Assembly: GCA_028871475.1 (NCBI GenBank)
Contig: JAGWMZ010000003.1
Span: 1 to 64,000 of the forward strand
DNA length: 64,000 nt
From: Sphingomonadales bacterium
GTDB lineage: Bacteria; Pseudomonadota; Alphaproteobacteria; Sphingomonadales; Sphingomonadaceae
Reading direction: 5' to 3'
The position numbers and the translations under genes were made by a program. The stretch's first letter is position 1. Each line of letters opens with the position of its first letter. Below are positions 38,555 to 46,514 of this stretch, in pieces. A model generated the notes under the pieces. The model ran no database searches, was not told the DNA's origin, and saw nothing but the letters and a program-made list of their open reading frames with translations.

Positions 38555-40636
38555 ATGAATGAGAGCCACCGGGCGCGCGCTGCTCGACAAAACCAGTTGA
38601 TCCTCTGCGGTCCTTCTGTGGTGGCGCTGGTCCTCTCGATCGCCTGCGCCGGCCCAGCCCAAGCCGCCGCCGATCCTGCCGTGGATCCCTCCGATGCCGA
38701 CCATACGCTGGTGGTGACCGGGCGCCCGCTGGAGGACAGCAGCGCGGCTGCCGCCTTTGACAGCATCACCATCACGCGCGACACGCTGCTCTCCAGCGCC
38801 TCGGGCCGCATCGAGGACGTGCTGTCGGGCGTGGCCGGGTTTCAGCAGTTCCGACGCTCCGACAGCCGTTCGACCAACCCTTCGGCTCAGGGCGTCACCC
38901 TGCGCGCGCTGGGCGGCAATGCAGCGGCACGCACGCTGGTGCTGCTCGATGGCGTGCCCATGGCGGACCCCATGTTCGGCTCGGTGGCGCTCTCCGCCAT
39001 CGCGCCTGAACGCCTTGCCGATATTCGCGTGACGCGCGGGGGCGGATCGGGCGCCTTCGGCTCGGGCGCGGTGGCCGGCACCATCGCGCTGGAAAGCGCC
39101 GGGCGGGACATGACCGGCCCCTTTTCGGGGGATGTCTCGGTCGACAATCGCGGCGAGACCACCCTGTCGGGCAGTGTCGCGCCCAAGCTGGGTCAGGGCT
39201 TTGCCGTCATCTCCGGCCGGTGGGACCGGGGCGAAGGTTTCTGGACCACGCCAGCGGACCAGCGAGTGCCCGCCAGCGTGCGGGCCGCCTATGACGGGTG
39301 GAGCGTCTCGGCCCGCGCCGTGGCGCCCATCTCCTCCGACATCGAGTTGCAGGGCCGGGTGCTGGCCTTCCGCGACCAGCGAACCTTGCGCTTTGCCGGC
39401 GCCGACAGCCGCAGCTTTGGCGAGGATGCCTCGATCCGTCTGGTCGGGCGCGGGCCATGGCAGTTCGATGTGCTGGCCTATGTGCAGGATCGCGGCTTTT
39501 CCAATGTCGCGGTCTCCTCCTCCACCTTCAAGCCCACACTCGACCAGCGCTCCACCCCGGCAACCGGGCTTGGCGGCAAGGTCGAGATCCGCCCGCCCGT
39601 GGGGCCCCATCATCAGTTGCGCCTGGGCGGCGACTGGCGCCGCGCCATCGGCGATCTGTCCGAAGTCAGTTACAATTCCACCAGCGGCGCGGTGACCGGC
39701 TATCGCTGGGCGGGGGGCACCAATGATGATGCCGGCCTCTTTGGCGAGGACGACTGGAAGCTGGGCGCGCTGACGCTGACGGGCGGCATTCGCGCCGACC
39801 GCTGGAGCATCACGCGCGGCTATGTGCGGCTGGCCAGCGCTGCCGGAGCGGTCACCTCGGACACGGCCTATGACCCGCGCAATGGCTGGGCGCTGTCTGG
39901 CCGGGGCGGGGCGGTCTGGCGGTTGATGCCGGGGCTGTCGCTGCGCGGTTCGGCCTATACCGGCATGCGCCAGCCCACGGTCAATGAGCTTTACCGCACC
40001 TTTACGGTCTTTCCTGTCGTCACCAGCGCCAACCCCAATCTGACCAATGAGCGGCTCAAGGGGTTCGAGGGCGGTGTTGATCTCGGACCGGTGGCGGGCG
40101 TTACCCTGTCGGCGACCGCCTTCATGAACCGGCTGGACCATGCGATTGCCAATGTGACCACCGGGGTCAACACCAAGCAGCGCCAGAATGTCGATGCCAT
40201 CCGCGCGCGCGGCATCGAGGTCGACGCCAAGGGCCACTGGGGCAGCATAACGCTCGATTCCTCGCTGGCGCTGACCGATGCGGTGGTGGAAGCCAGCGGG
40301 CAGGCCGCAGCGCTCAATGGTCTGCGCCCCGCCCAGACCCCGAGATTCGTGACCAGCAACACGCTGGCCTGGGTGCCCAAGGCCGGGTGGCAATTGTCCG
40401 CCACGGCGCGCTACACCAGCGCGGCCTATGAGGATGACGCCAACAGTGCCAATTCCGTGCTGCGCCCGGCCACGACGATCGGCCTTTATGCCCGCGCTCC
40501 GCTGGTCCATGGACTTTCGGCGATCGTTCGCGTCGAAAACCTGACCGATGTCAGCGTAATGACGCGCAATCAGGCCGGCAGCATCGATCTGGCCGTGCCG
40601 CGCACAGTGTGGTTCGGGCTGCACGCAGGACTTTGA
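38555..40636 (+). CDS. TonB-dependent receptor of the alcohol-oxidation island (1)
   Basis: 693 residues from ATG 38555 (AGGGAGAGG 8 nt upstream). Signal peptide ends AQAAA; the TonB box region is HTLVVTGRPLED; plug with VLSGVAGFQQFRRSDSRS and LDGVPMADPMFGSV; barrel of about 550 residues. There is no STN domain, so no sigma signalling. Divergent from the aldehyde dehydrogenase. Ligand unknown: since the dehydrogenase is of the lanthanide type and no PQQ synthesis genes are seen here, uptake of a lanthanide chelate or of PQQ is a reasonable guess, nothing more. Confidence 0.88.
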   Translation: MNESHRARAARQNQLILCGPSVVALVLSIACAGPAQAAADPAVDPSDADHTLVVTGRPLEDSSAAAAFDSITITRDTLLSSASGRIEDVLSGVAGFQQFRRSDSRSTNPSAQGVTLRALGGNAAARTLVLLDGVPMADPMFGSVALSAIAPERLADIRVTRGGGSGAFGSGAVAGTIALESAGRDMTGPFSGDVSVDNRGETTLSGSVAPKLGQGFAVISGRWDRGEGFWTTPADQRVPASVRAAYDGWSVSARAVAPISSDIELQGRVLAFRDQRTLRFAGADSRSFGEDASIRLVGRGPWQFDVLAYVQDRGFSNVAVSSSTFKPTLDQRSTPATGLGGKVEIRPPVGPHHQLRLGGDWRRAIGDLSEVSYNSTSGAVTGYRWAGGTNDDAGLFGEDDWKLGALTLTGGIRADRWSITRGYVRLASAAGAVTSDTAYDPRNGWALSGRGGAVWRLMPGLSLRGSAYTGMRQPTVNELYRTFTVFPVVTSANPNLTNERLKGFEGGVDLGPVAGVTLSATAFMNRLDHAIANVTTGVNTKQRQNVDAIRARGIEVDAKGHWGSITLDSSLALTDAVVEASGQAAALNGLRPAQTPRFVTSNTLAWVPKAGWQLSATARYTSAAYEDDANSANSVLRPATTIGLYARAPLVHGLSAIVRVENLTDVSVMTRNQAGSIDLAVPRTVWFGLHAGL

Positions 40637-40664
40637 GGCCACACGCCGGAGCCACCGGGCCGCC

Positions 40665-40680
40665 GCCTTATACCTTTGGT
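40665..40680 (-). promoter_or_regulatory. Island motif before the second TonB receptor
   Basis: Minus strand ACCAAAGGTATAAGGC, located 99 nt before the receptor start but in the opposite orientation to the gene, so its role is less certain. Confidence 0.4.
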
Positions 40681-40778
40681 CGGACACGCGAAACCATCGG
40701 GATTTTCCAGCTCCTGCCCCTTATAGTCCTGACAAGGCAACCGGATAACCGGTGCAATGACCTTGGAGAGGATCAGCA

Positions 40779-43292
40779 ATGAGGGGCAGGATGTGGGCTG
40801 TGGGGGCAAGCTGTCTGGCATGTGCCGGGTGGCTGGCATCGCCCGCCATGGCCTCGGATGACATCGGCCCGGCGATCATCGTCACCGCCCCCCTCGCCAG
40901 CGACACCACTGCCCTCTCCGACGTGCCCGCCAATGCGCAAGTCGTCTCCGGCGATCCGCTGACGCGGCAGAACCACGCCAATCTGGCCGATCTGCTCAAT
41001 GCCAGCGTCGGCTCGGTCTCGCTCAGCAATGCCACGGGCAACCCCTATCAGAGCGACCTGTCCTATCGCGGCTTTCAGGCAACCTCGCTGCTGGGTTCGC
41101 CCACGGGCCTGTCGGTCTATCTTGACGGAGTGCGGATGAACGAGCCCTTCGGCTCGATCGTCAACTGGGATCTCATCCCCATGAACGCCATCCGCCAGGT
41201 GGAACTGCTGCCCGGCTCCGACCCGGTCTTCGGGCTCAACACGCTGGGCGGGGCGCTGGTGCTCGACACGAAGAATGGCGCGCAGGATGGCGGGCTGGGC
41301 GTCACAATGCAGGCCGGTTCCTTCAACCGCAAGGCCGTGCAGGCCGAGGCGGGCGGCACCTTCGCCAACAAGGCCTTCGACTGGTTTCTGGCCGGCAATT
41401 ATGACGAGCAGGACGGTTATCGCCTGCATTCCAGCAGTATGGTCAAGCAGGCCTATGGCAAGCTGCGCTGGCACAGGGCAGACGCACATGCGGAACTGGG
41501 CCTGATCTGGGCCGACACATCGCTGAGTGGCACGCAGGCCCTGCCGCTCTCGATGCTCGACGCGCCGCAGATGGCCTATACCTGGCCCGACAATGTCTCG
41601 AACAATCAGCTGATCGTGAACCTGAAGGCCGACACAAAACTGACCAGCCATGTCAAGCTGAGCGGCAATGCCTATTACCGCCGGTCGAACGCCCGGTCGA
41701 CGAACAGCAATGCCGCCAATGACGATGGTTGCGGCGATACGCGCGATTGCAGTGCCGATGCGGCGAGCGGCACGGCTCTCGACCTCTTTCAGGTGAACCC
41801 CTATCTGCCGGGCAGCGCCAGATACGCCAATTTCGCGCCCTATACCGGCGCCCTGCCGATCCATAACTATGAGGACAACATCAACACATCGGTGGTGACC
41901 TCCAATGTGCATCAGCGCAGCTTCGGCGGCAATGCGATGGTGGATGTGGATGGCACGCTGTTTGGCCTGGACAATGACCTCAATCTGGGCGGCAGCTTTG
42001 AAACGGCTACCATATCCTACGGGCAGGCGACATGGCTGGCCTATCTGGTCGGTTACCAGACGGTGCTGATGCCATGGAACCTCAAATATGGCAGCGCCGC
42101 CGGTTTTCAGGGCAACCCTCTGGTCAGCAGTGTGGCGGTCTCCTCGCGCAATGACAGTGTCAATCTGTTCCTGCGCGATATGGTGAAGCTGACCGATCAT
42201 GTGAGCCTGACCGGTTCGGTCAGCTACACCTACACCCATGTCTCGCTCGATGGCACGAACAGCCGCTTCCTCAATGATGATGGCGGGTTCAGCTGGACCG
42301 GTGCGGATGGCGCGAAATATTACAACGCATCCTATCTCGGCGCATCCACATGGAGCACGAGCAACAGCGCAGGCTCATCCCTGTCAACCGCGAAGGTGCC
42401 GTCGAGCGGGGTGCCGGGGCCGGAGATCAACCCGGTGACCGGCGCCCATAGCTATCGCCGCATCAGCCCGGCGGTGGGTCTGGCGTGGAACCCGCGCAAG
42501 GCGCTGGGTCTCTTTGCCAATTACAGCGAGGCGATGCGCGCGCCGACGGCCATCGAACTGGCCTGCGCCGATCCGGCCATCCCCTGCGCCCTGCCCACCG
42601 GATTCAACGGCGACCCCTATCTTCATCCCGTCATCGCCCATACCATCGAGGCGGGCGCGCGCGGAACAATCGGCCGACATATCACCTGGAACGCCGCCCT
42701 TTACCGCACAAAGCTGACCAATGACATCCAGTTCACCTTCGACAGCGCTGGCCTTGGCACCTTCGCCAATGTCGGCGAGACAAGGCGTCAGGGCGTCGAA
42801 CTGGGCATCACGGGCGACTTTTCAAAACTGCACCTCTCGGCCAGCTACGGTCACGTCGATGCGACCTATCGTTCCAGCTTTACCGACGAGAATGGTGATC
42901 CGGTCAACCCAGGCAGCCATATCGCCGGCATTCCCACCGATAAGGTCAAGCTGCGGGGGGTCTATGCGCCGGTGCGGCAGGTTGCGCTGGGCGCCAATCT
43001 CATCGCGGTCTCCAGCCAGTTCGCGCATGGGGATGAGGCCAATCTCAAGGGCGCGGTGCCCGGCTATATGCTGATCAACCTCGACATCCATGTGATGCCC
43101 GTGCCGCAGGTCGAGCTCTTCGGCACGATCACCAATCTTTTCAACCGCCGCTACGCCACCTTTGGCGTGATGGGCACCAACATCTACACCGGGCAGGATG
43201 AGCAATTCCGCACCCCCGCGCCGGGGCGGGCCTTCATGCTTGGCCTGCGGTACAATTTCGGTCGGTCGGGCCATCAAGGGGCCGGCGACTGA
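40779..43292 (+). CDS. TonB-dependent receptor of the alcohol-oxidation island (2)
   Basis: 837 residues from ATG 40779 (GAGAGG upstream), 142 bp after the first receptor. Signal peptide ends AMAS; TonB box PAIIVTAPL; plug with LTRQNHANLADLLNASVGSV, YLDGVRMNEPFGSIVNWDLI and LLPGSDPVFGLNTLGGALV; long barrel with a loop rich in Asn/Asp and two Cys (DDGCGDTRDCSAD), which could bind a cation. The last residues are RYNFGRSGHQGAGD, so the usual terminal aromatic is followed by a short extension. Ligand unknown; see the first receptor. Confidence 0.88.
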   Translation: MRGRMWAVGASCLACAGWLASPAMASDDIGPAIIVTAPLASDTTALSDVPANAQVVSGDPLTRQNHANLADLLNASVGSVSLSNATGNPYQSDLSYRGFQATSLLGSPTGLSVYLDGVRMNEPFGSIVNWDLIPMNAIRQVELLPGSDPVFGLNTLGGALVLDTKNGAQDGGLGVTMQAGSFNRKAVQAEAGGTFANKAFDWFLAGNYDEQDGYRLHSSSMVKQAYGKLRWHRADAHAELGLIWADTSLSGTQALPLSMLDAPQMAYTWPDNVSNNQLIVNLKADTKLTSHVKLSGNAYYRRSNARSTNSNAANDDGCGDTRDCSADAASGTALDLFQVNPYLPGSARYANFAPYTGALPIHNYEDNINTSVVTSNVHQRSFGGNAMVDVDGTLFGLDNDLNLGGSFETATISYGQATWLAYLVGYQTVLMPWNLKYGSAAGFQGNPLVSSVAVSSRNDSVNLFLRDMVKLTDHVSLTGSVSYTYTHVSLDGTNSRFLNDDGGFSWTGADGAKYYNASYLGASTWSTSNSAGSSLSTAKVPSSGVPGPEINPVTGAHSYRRISPAVGLAWNPRKALGLFANYSEAMRAPTAIELACADPAIPCALPTGFNGDPYLHPVIAHTIEAGARGTIGRHITWNAALYRTKLTNDIQFTFDSAGLGTFANVGETRRQGVELGITGDFSKLHLSASYGHVDATYRSSFTDENGDPVNPGSHIAGIPTDKVKLRGVYAPVRQVALGANLIAVSSQFAHGDEANLKGAVPGYMLINLDIHVMPVPQVELFGTITNLFNRRYATFGVMGTNIYTGQDEQFRTPAPGRAFMLGLRYNFGRSGHQGAGD

Positions 43293-43304
43293 CAGGGAGC
43301 CCCT

Positions 43305-43823
43305 TCAGCGCTGCGCCTTCATCAGCGCCATCAGCATCATGTCAACCCACTGGCCGTGGATGAACTCGGCCTTGTGCAGCACGCCCTCGGTCTCGAAGCC
43401 CAATTGGCGGTAAAGGGCGACGGCGCGTCCATTGTCGGCCTGGACCCTCAGGGTCAGCCGGGTGAGGTTCAGGTGGTTCCAGCAATAGTCGATCGCCATG
43501 GTCATCGCTTGCCGGCCATAGCCCTTGCCGCGATCCCCGGGCCGCCCGACGAGAATGCCCAGTGAGGCGGAACGGTGGATCGGCTCGATCGCGTTGATCT
43601 GAACATAGCCGATGATCTCGGGCCCGCCCCTTGCGCGAATGGCGAAAAAGACCCTGCCGCGGTCGCCCGAGGTGTTGAGCCAGAAATCGCTCTGCCGCTG
43701 GAAGTCGGCGGGAAGATAGGGCCGGTTGAACCGGGCGATCGCCGGATCATCCTCCCACATATAGAGCATGGGCAGGTCAACGGGCAGGATGGGCCCCAGC
43801 GCAACGGCTTCATCAAGGAGCAT
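43305..43823 (-). CDS. GNAT-family N-acetyltransferase (RimJ/RimL-like)
   Basis: 172 residues if started at ATG 43823, where homology begins; the frame is open upstream to 43949, overlapping the small His-rich gene, and the ribosome site at 43823 is poor. Motifs: MLYMWEDDPAIARFNRPY, IIGYVQINAIEP, acetyl-CoA loop GRPGDRGKGYGRQAM, and LRVQADNGRAVALYRQLGFE, all of the ribosomal-protein acetyltransferase group. Substrate unknown. It starts 23 bp after the preceding small gene on the same strand. Confidence 0.88.
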   Translation of the reverse strand: MLLDEAVALGPILPVDLPMLYMWEDDPAIARFNRPYLPADFQRQSDFWLNTSGDRGRVFFAIRARGGPEIIGYVQINAIEPIHRSASLGILVGRPGDRGKGYGRQAMTMAIDYCWNHLNLTRLTLRVQADNGRAVALYRQLGFETEGVLHKAEFIHGQWVDMMLMALMKAQR

Positions 43824-43845
43824 CTTGCGGGTCTGCCGGATCCGT

Positions 43846-44097
43846 TCAGCCGGTGATGCCGGGCGTCGAGGACTGGCCGGTGACGGCGTTGAGAAGGTCG
43901 CTGAAGGATGCGCCGCTGGCCCCTCCGCCATGGTGATGGTGGTGGGCATGCTTCGCCCCGGAGGTGGCGGCGCTGCTGCTGGTCAGGCTGGTGGTGTCGG
44001 TCGCCTGCCCCGAACCGGCCGGATTGGCCTCAGGCGTGCCGCCGCCCAGCAGGCTCGTCAGCGTGGACATGGGCGAGCCACCAATCAAAATCGACAT
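43846..44097 (-). CDS. Small His-rich protein of unknown function
   Basis: 83 residues from ATG 44097 (AAAGG 9 nt upstream), or 74 from ATG 44070. The chain is rich in Ser, Thr and Gly, with the cluster KHAHHHHHGGGASGA and a C-terminal segment SFSDLLNAVTGQSS. No signal peptide or membrane helix. The His run could bind a transition metal. The open frame extends much further upstream only as a shadow of the MFS gene. It stands between the MFS transporter and the acetyltransferase, same direction. I do not recognise a family. Confidence 0.55.
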   Translation of the reverse strand: MSILIGGSPMSTLTSLLGGGTPEANPAGSGQATDTTSLTSSSAATSGAKHAHHHHHGGGASGASFSDLLNAVTGQSSTPGITG

Positions 44098-44219
44098 CCC
44101 AGGCAACCTTTCCATGGCGCCAGCCGCCATCTGGCGGATCAACGCATCAACACAGATCAAACCATGAGAAAAATTGCTTAAAATTGCATTAAACGTACCT
44201 GCGCGACAGTGTATCAGGA

Positions 44220-45455
44220 TCAGGACATGCCAGACGCAGAGACCGCCCTCCCATGCCTGCCCTGCTTGACCTTGCCGCGCAGCAGCAGCCCCACCAACAC
44301 CGCCCCACAGAGCGAGGAGAGCGCACCGAAGAGAAAGGGCGCGCCATAGCTGACATTGGCCGCCAGCAGCCCGGCGACCGGCCCCACCGCGCACAGCGCA
44401 ACATCGGTAAACATCGAATAGGCACCAATGGCCGACCCACGGTTTTGCGGCGGCGCCAGATCGACCACGATCATCCCAAGCGCCGGGAAAATCAGCGCAA
44501 AGCCAAAGCCGGCAAGGCCAGCGCCCGCCGCCGCAACCCATGCATGGGCCCCCGCCCACACCAGCAACAGGCCGAGTGTTTCGAGCCCCAGAAATGCCAG
44601 CGCCACCTTCAACCCGCCGTGCCGCGCGATCGCCCCCAGAAACAGGATGCGCGCCAGCACGAAGCAACAGCCAAAGGTGCTGAGCGCCACCCACGCCTCG
44701 GCCCAACCGCGCGCAGCATAATACAGGGCGATAAAGGCAGAGATGACGCCAAAGCCGATCGCGCCCAGCGCCAGCGCCAGACCATAAGGCAAGACCCGCA
44801 GGAAGACCGCGCGAAAGGGCAGACGCTCCGCCTGCATCGCCGGTGTCGCGAGTTGTGGCCAGGCGAAGACCAGCCCCAGCAGACCGGTGACCAGCAAGGC
44901 CGCGCCCACCGCCTCCATACCGCCTGCGGCATAGAGCCATGTGCCCACCGGCGCGCCCAGCGCAATCGCGCCATAGGTGGCGATGCCGTTCCACGAAATG
45001 ACCCGCGCGGTATGAGCAGGGTGGGTGCGCGCAATCGCCCAGGCGATAGAGCCAGTGCCAATCATACTCTCACCACACCCCAGCAGGATACGGCTGAGCA
45101 GGATCACCCCCAGCGCCGCCAAGGGCACCATCGTGCCATGATGGTCCATCCGGGCGATCCAGCCTGCCAGCACCGCGGCAATCCCGCTGCCAAGGCAGCA
45201 TGAAAACCCCACCATGATCGACTGCTTCGGACCAACCGTATCGGCCATCGAGCCCACCAGACGCCGGCTGGACACCGTGGCGACATATTGCATCGAAATG
45301 GCCACCCCCGCGATCACCGCGCTGTAGCCAAGATCGAGATGGACCCAGCCCGGCAGCACCGCCAATGGCAGCCCCACGCAGAAATAGGCCATCGCCGTGC
45401 AGGCGACGGTCAGGAAAATCTGCAAGGACGGGCGGAGGGAAAAGCTGGAGGACAC
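44220..45455 (-). CDS. Major facilitator superfamily transporter (YfcJ/YhhS-like)
   Basis: 411 residues starting at GTG 45455 (the frame opens only just upstream, and no strong ribosome site is seen). Twelve helices. The loop 2-3 motif is SRRLVGSMADTVGPKQ, matching the MFS G-x-x-x-D-x-x-G-x-[KR] pattern. The second half has GFGFALIFPALGMIVVDLAP and NRGSAIGAYSMF, typical of the arabinose-efflux-like group. Drug or sugar export is possible; substrate unknown. Downstream on the same strand is the small His-rich gene, 122 bp away. Confidence 0.87.
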   Translation of the reverse strand: MSSSFSLRPSLQIFLTVACTAMAYFCVGLPLAVLPGWVHLDLGYSAVIAGVAISMQYVATVSSRRLVGSMADTVGPKQSIMVGFSCCLGSGIAAVLAGWIARMDHHGTMVPLAALGVILLSRILLGCGESMIGTGSIAWAIARTHPAHTARVISWNGIATYGAIALGAPVGTWLYAAGGMEAVGAALLVTGLLGLVFAWPQLATPAMQAERLPFRAVFLRVLPYGLALALGAIGFGVISAFIALYYAARGWAEAWVALSTFGCCFVLARILFLGAIARHGGLKVALAFLGLETLGLLLVWAGAHAWVAAAGAGLAGFGFALIFPALGMIVVDLAPPQNRGSAIGAYSMFTDVALCAVGPVAGLLAANVSYGAPFLFGALSSLCGAVLVGLLLRGKVKQGRHGRAVSASGMS

Positions 45456-45798
45456 AGGCGGACAACATGTCTGGATCAGAAGGAGGCGCCGCGCTTATCG
45501 GCATGACATGATGAGCGCAAATGGCGAGACATGCAAAGCCCTCCACGATCATTGTCAAAAACGCAACTCGGATACGGCTTGCCTGCGCAGAAATTTCCCG
45601 GAAACGCTCATCCAGATCAACGATTTCACGATGTAACGCCCAATTGTAATTGCTTTTTGACACAGCGTTACAACGTTGAATTCAACCTGCATGACCGCTT
45701 CCACCCCTATTCAGTTACGCTGTTCTAGAAGCGAACTCACAAGGCAGCCAGCTTCGCCACGGTACGGACCTGACACTGGGACGCCTGGGAGACAGACA
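45456..45798. promoter_or_regulatory. Divergent control region, MFS gene / Gly-rich protein
   Basis: 343 bp without a convincing gene. It contains a perfect 8-bp inverted repeat TGTAACGC (45632-45639) and GCGTTACA (45665-45672), with a TTGACA box at 45657-45662 between the arms, which looks like a promoter under an operator. The -10 match (ATTCAA, 45680-45685) is weak. Confidence 0.4.
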
Positions 45799-46413
45799 AT
45801 GAACCCGTTTGTGAAAAAGTTGTCGCTGGGTGCTGCGCTGACCGTTTCGGCTGCTGGCGCGCTTGTTGCCACCCCGGCTTCGGCGCAGCCATGGCATGGC
45901 GGCTATGGACGCGGCAATGACGCCGGTGTGGCGATTGCCGCAGGCGTCGTCGGTTTGGCGCTGGGTGCCGCTCTGGCCGATCAGGGGCCTTATTATGGTG
46001 ATGCCCAGCCGGTCGGCTACGCGCCCTATCCCGGGCCGGCAGGCTGCTTTGACGCTTATCCCGGTTATGATGATGATTGCTATCCGGCCGATTATTATTA
46101 CCGGCTCGGCTGGTCATGGCGGGACGGTTACTGGTGGAACGGTGGCCAGCGCTATGCCCGCCCCTTCGTCGGCCGCGGGGCGCCGGTGGGCCTGGGATTT
46201 GGCGGCGGCTTTCGCGGCGGTGACTATGGCCACGGTGGTTACGACCGTGGTGGCTATGCCCGTGGCGACTATGGCCATGGAGGCTATGGCCAAGGTGGTT
46301 ACGGCAGCGGCGGCTATGCCAGCGGCAGCGGCCGCGGCGACATGAATGGTGGAAGCTTCGGTGGTGGGCATGGCGGTGGTTTTGGCGGGGGCCATGGTGG
46401 TGGCCATCGCTAA
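45799..46413 (+). CDS. Exported Gly/Tyr-rich repeat protein
   Basis: 204 residues from ATG 45799 (GGGAGA upstream). Signal peptide ends ASAQ. A short glycine-zipper-like helix follows (AGVVGLALGAALAD), then a Tyr/Pro/Asp segment with Cys residues (AGCFDAYPGYDDDCYPADYY) and a C-terminal half of imperfect repeats GGYDRGGYARGDYGHGGY and a last His/Gly tail (GGGHGGGFGGGHGGGHR). Probably a surface or periplasmic structural or metal-binding protein; such proteins are common in sphingomonads but uncharacterised. A strong terminator follows directly. Confidence 0.82.
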   Translation: MNPFVKKLSLGAALTVSAAGALVATPASAQPWHGGYGRGNDAGVAIAAGVVGLALGAALADQGPYYGDAQPVGYAPYPGPAGCFDAYPGYDDDCYPADYYYRLGWSWRDGYWWNGGQRYARPFVGRGAPVGLGFGGGFRGGDYGHGGYDRGGYARGDYGHGGYGQGGYGSGGYASGSGRGDMNGGSFGGGHGGGFGGGHGGGHR

Positions 46414-46426
46414 CTCACCCGAAGGC

Positions 46427-46461
46427 GGGGCTGGTCGATTGGCCAGCCCCGTTATCTTTTT
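46427..46461 (+). terminator. Rho-independent terminator
   Basis: Stem GGGGCTGG (46427-46434) and CCAGCCCC (46443-46450), extended by two inner pairs, followed by GTTATCTTTTT. It ends the Gly-rich gene, 13 nt after its stop. Confidence 0.9.
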
Positions 46462-46514
46462 GAAACCGACAGACAGGGATCAGGCGCGAACCCCGCTTTG
46501 ATCCCTGTTTCGCC

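Noticed and set aside
38516..40687. Minus-strand frame of 723 codons opposite the first island TonB receptor
   Set aside because: Composition dominated by Arg, Gly, Ala and His, no motif; the plus strand has signal peptide, plug and barrel.
40637..40778. Cobalamin or other riboswitch before the second TonB receptor
   Set aside because: The gap is too short and no B12-box or other aptamer core was found.
45070..45663. Minus-strand frame starting MSKSNYNWALHREIVDLDER upstream of the MFS gene
   Set aside because: It runs out of frame through the MFS gene and shows no conserved domain; only the first 65 codons would be unique.
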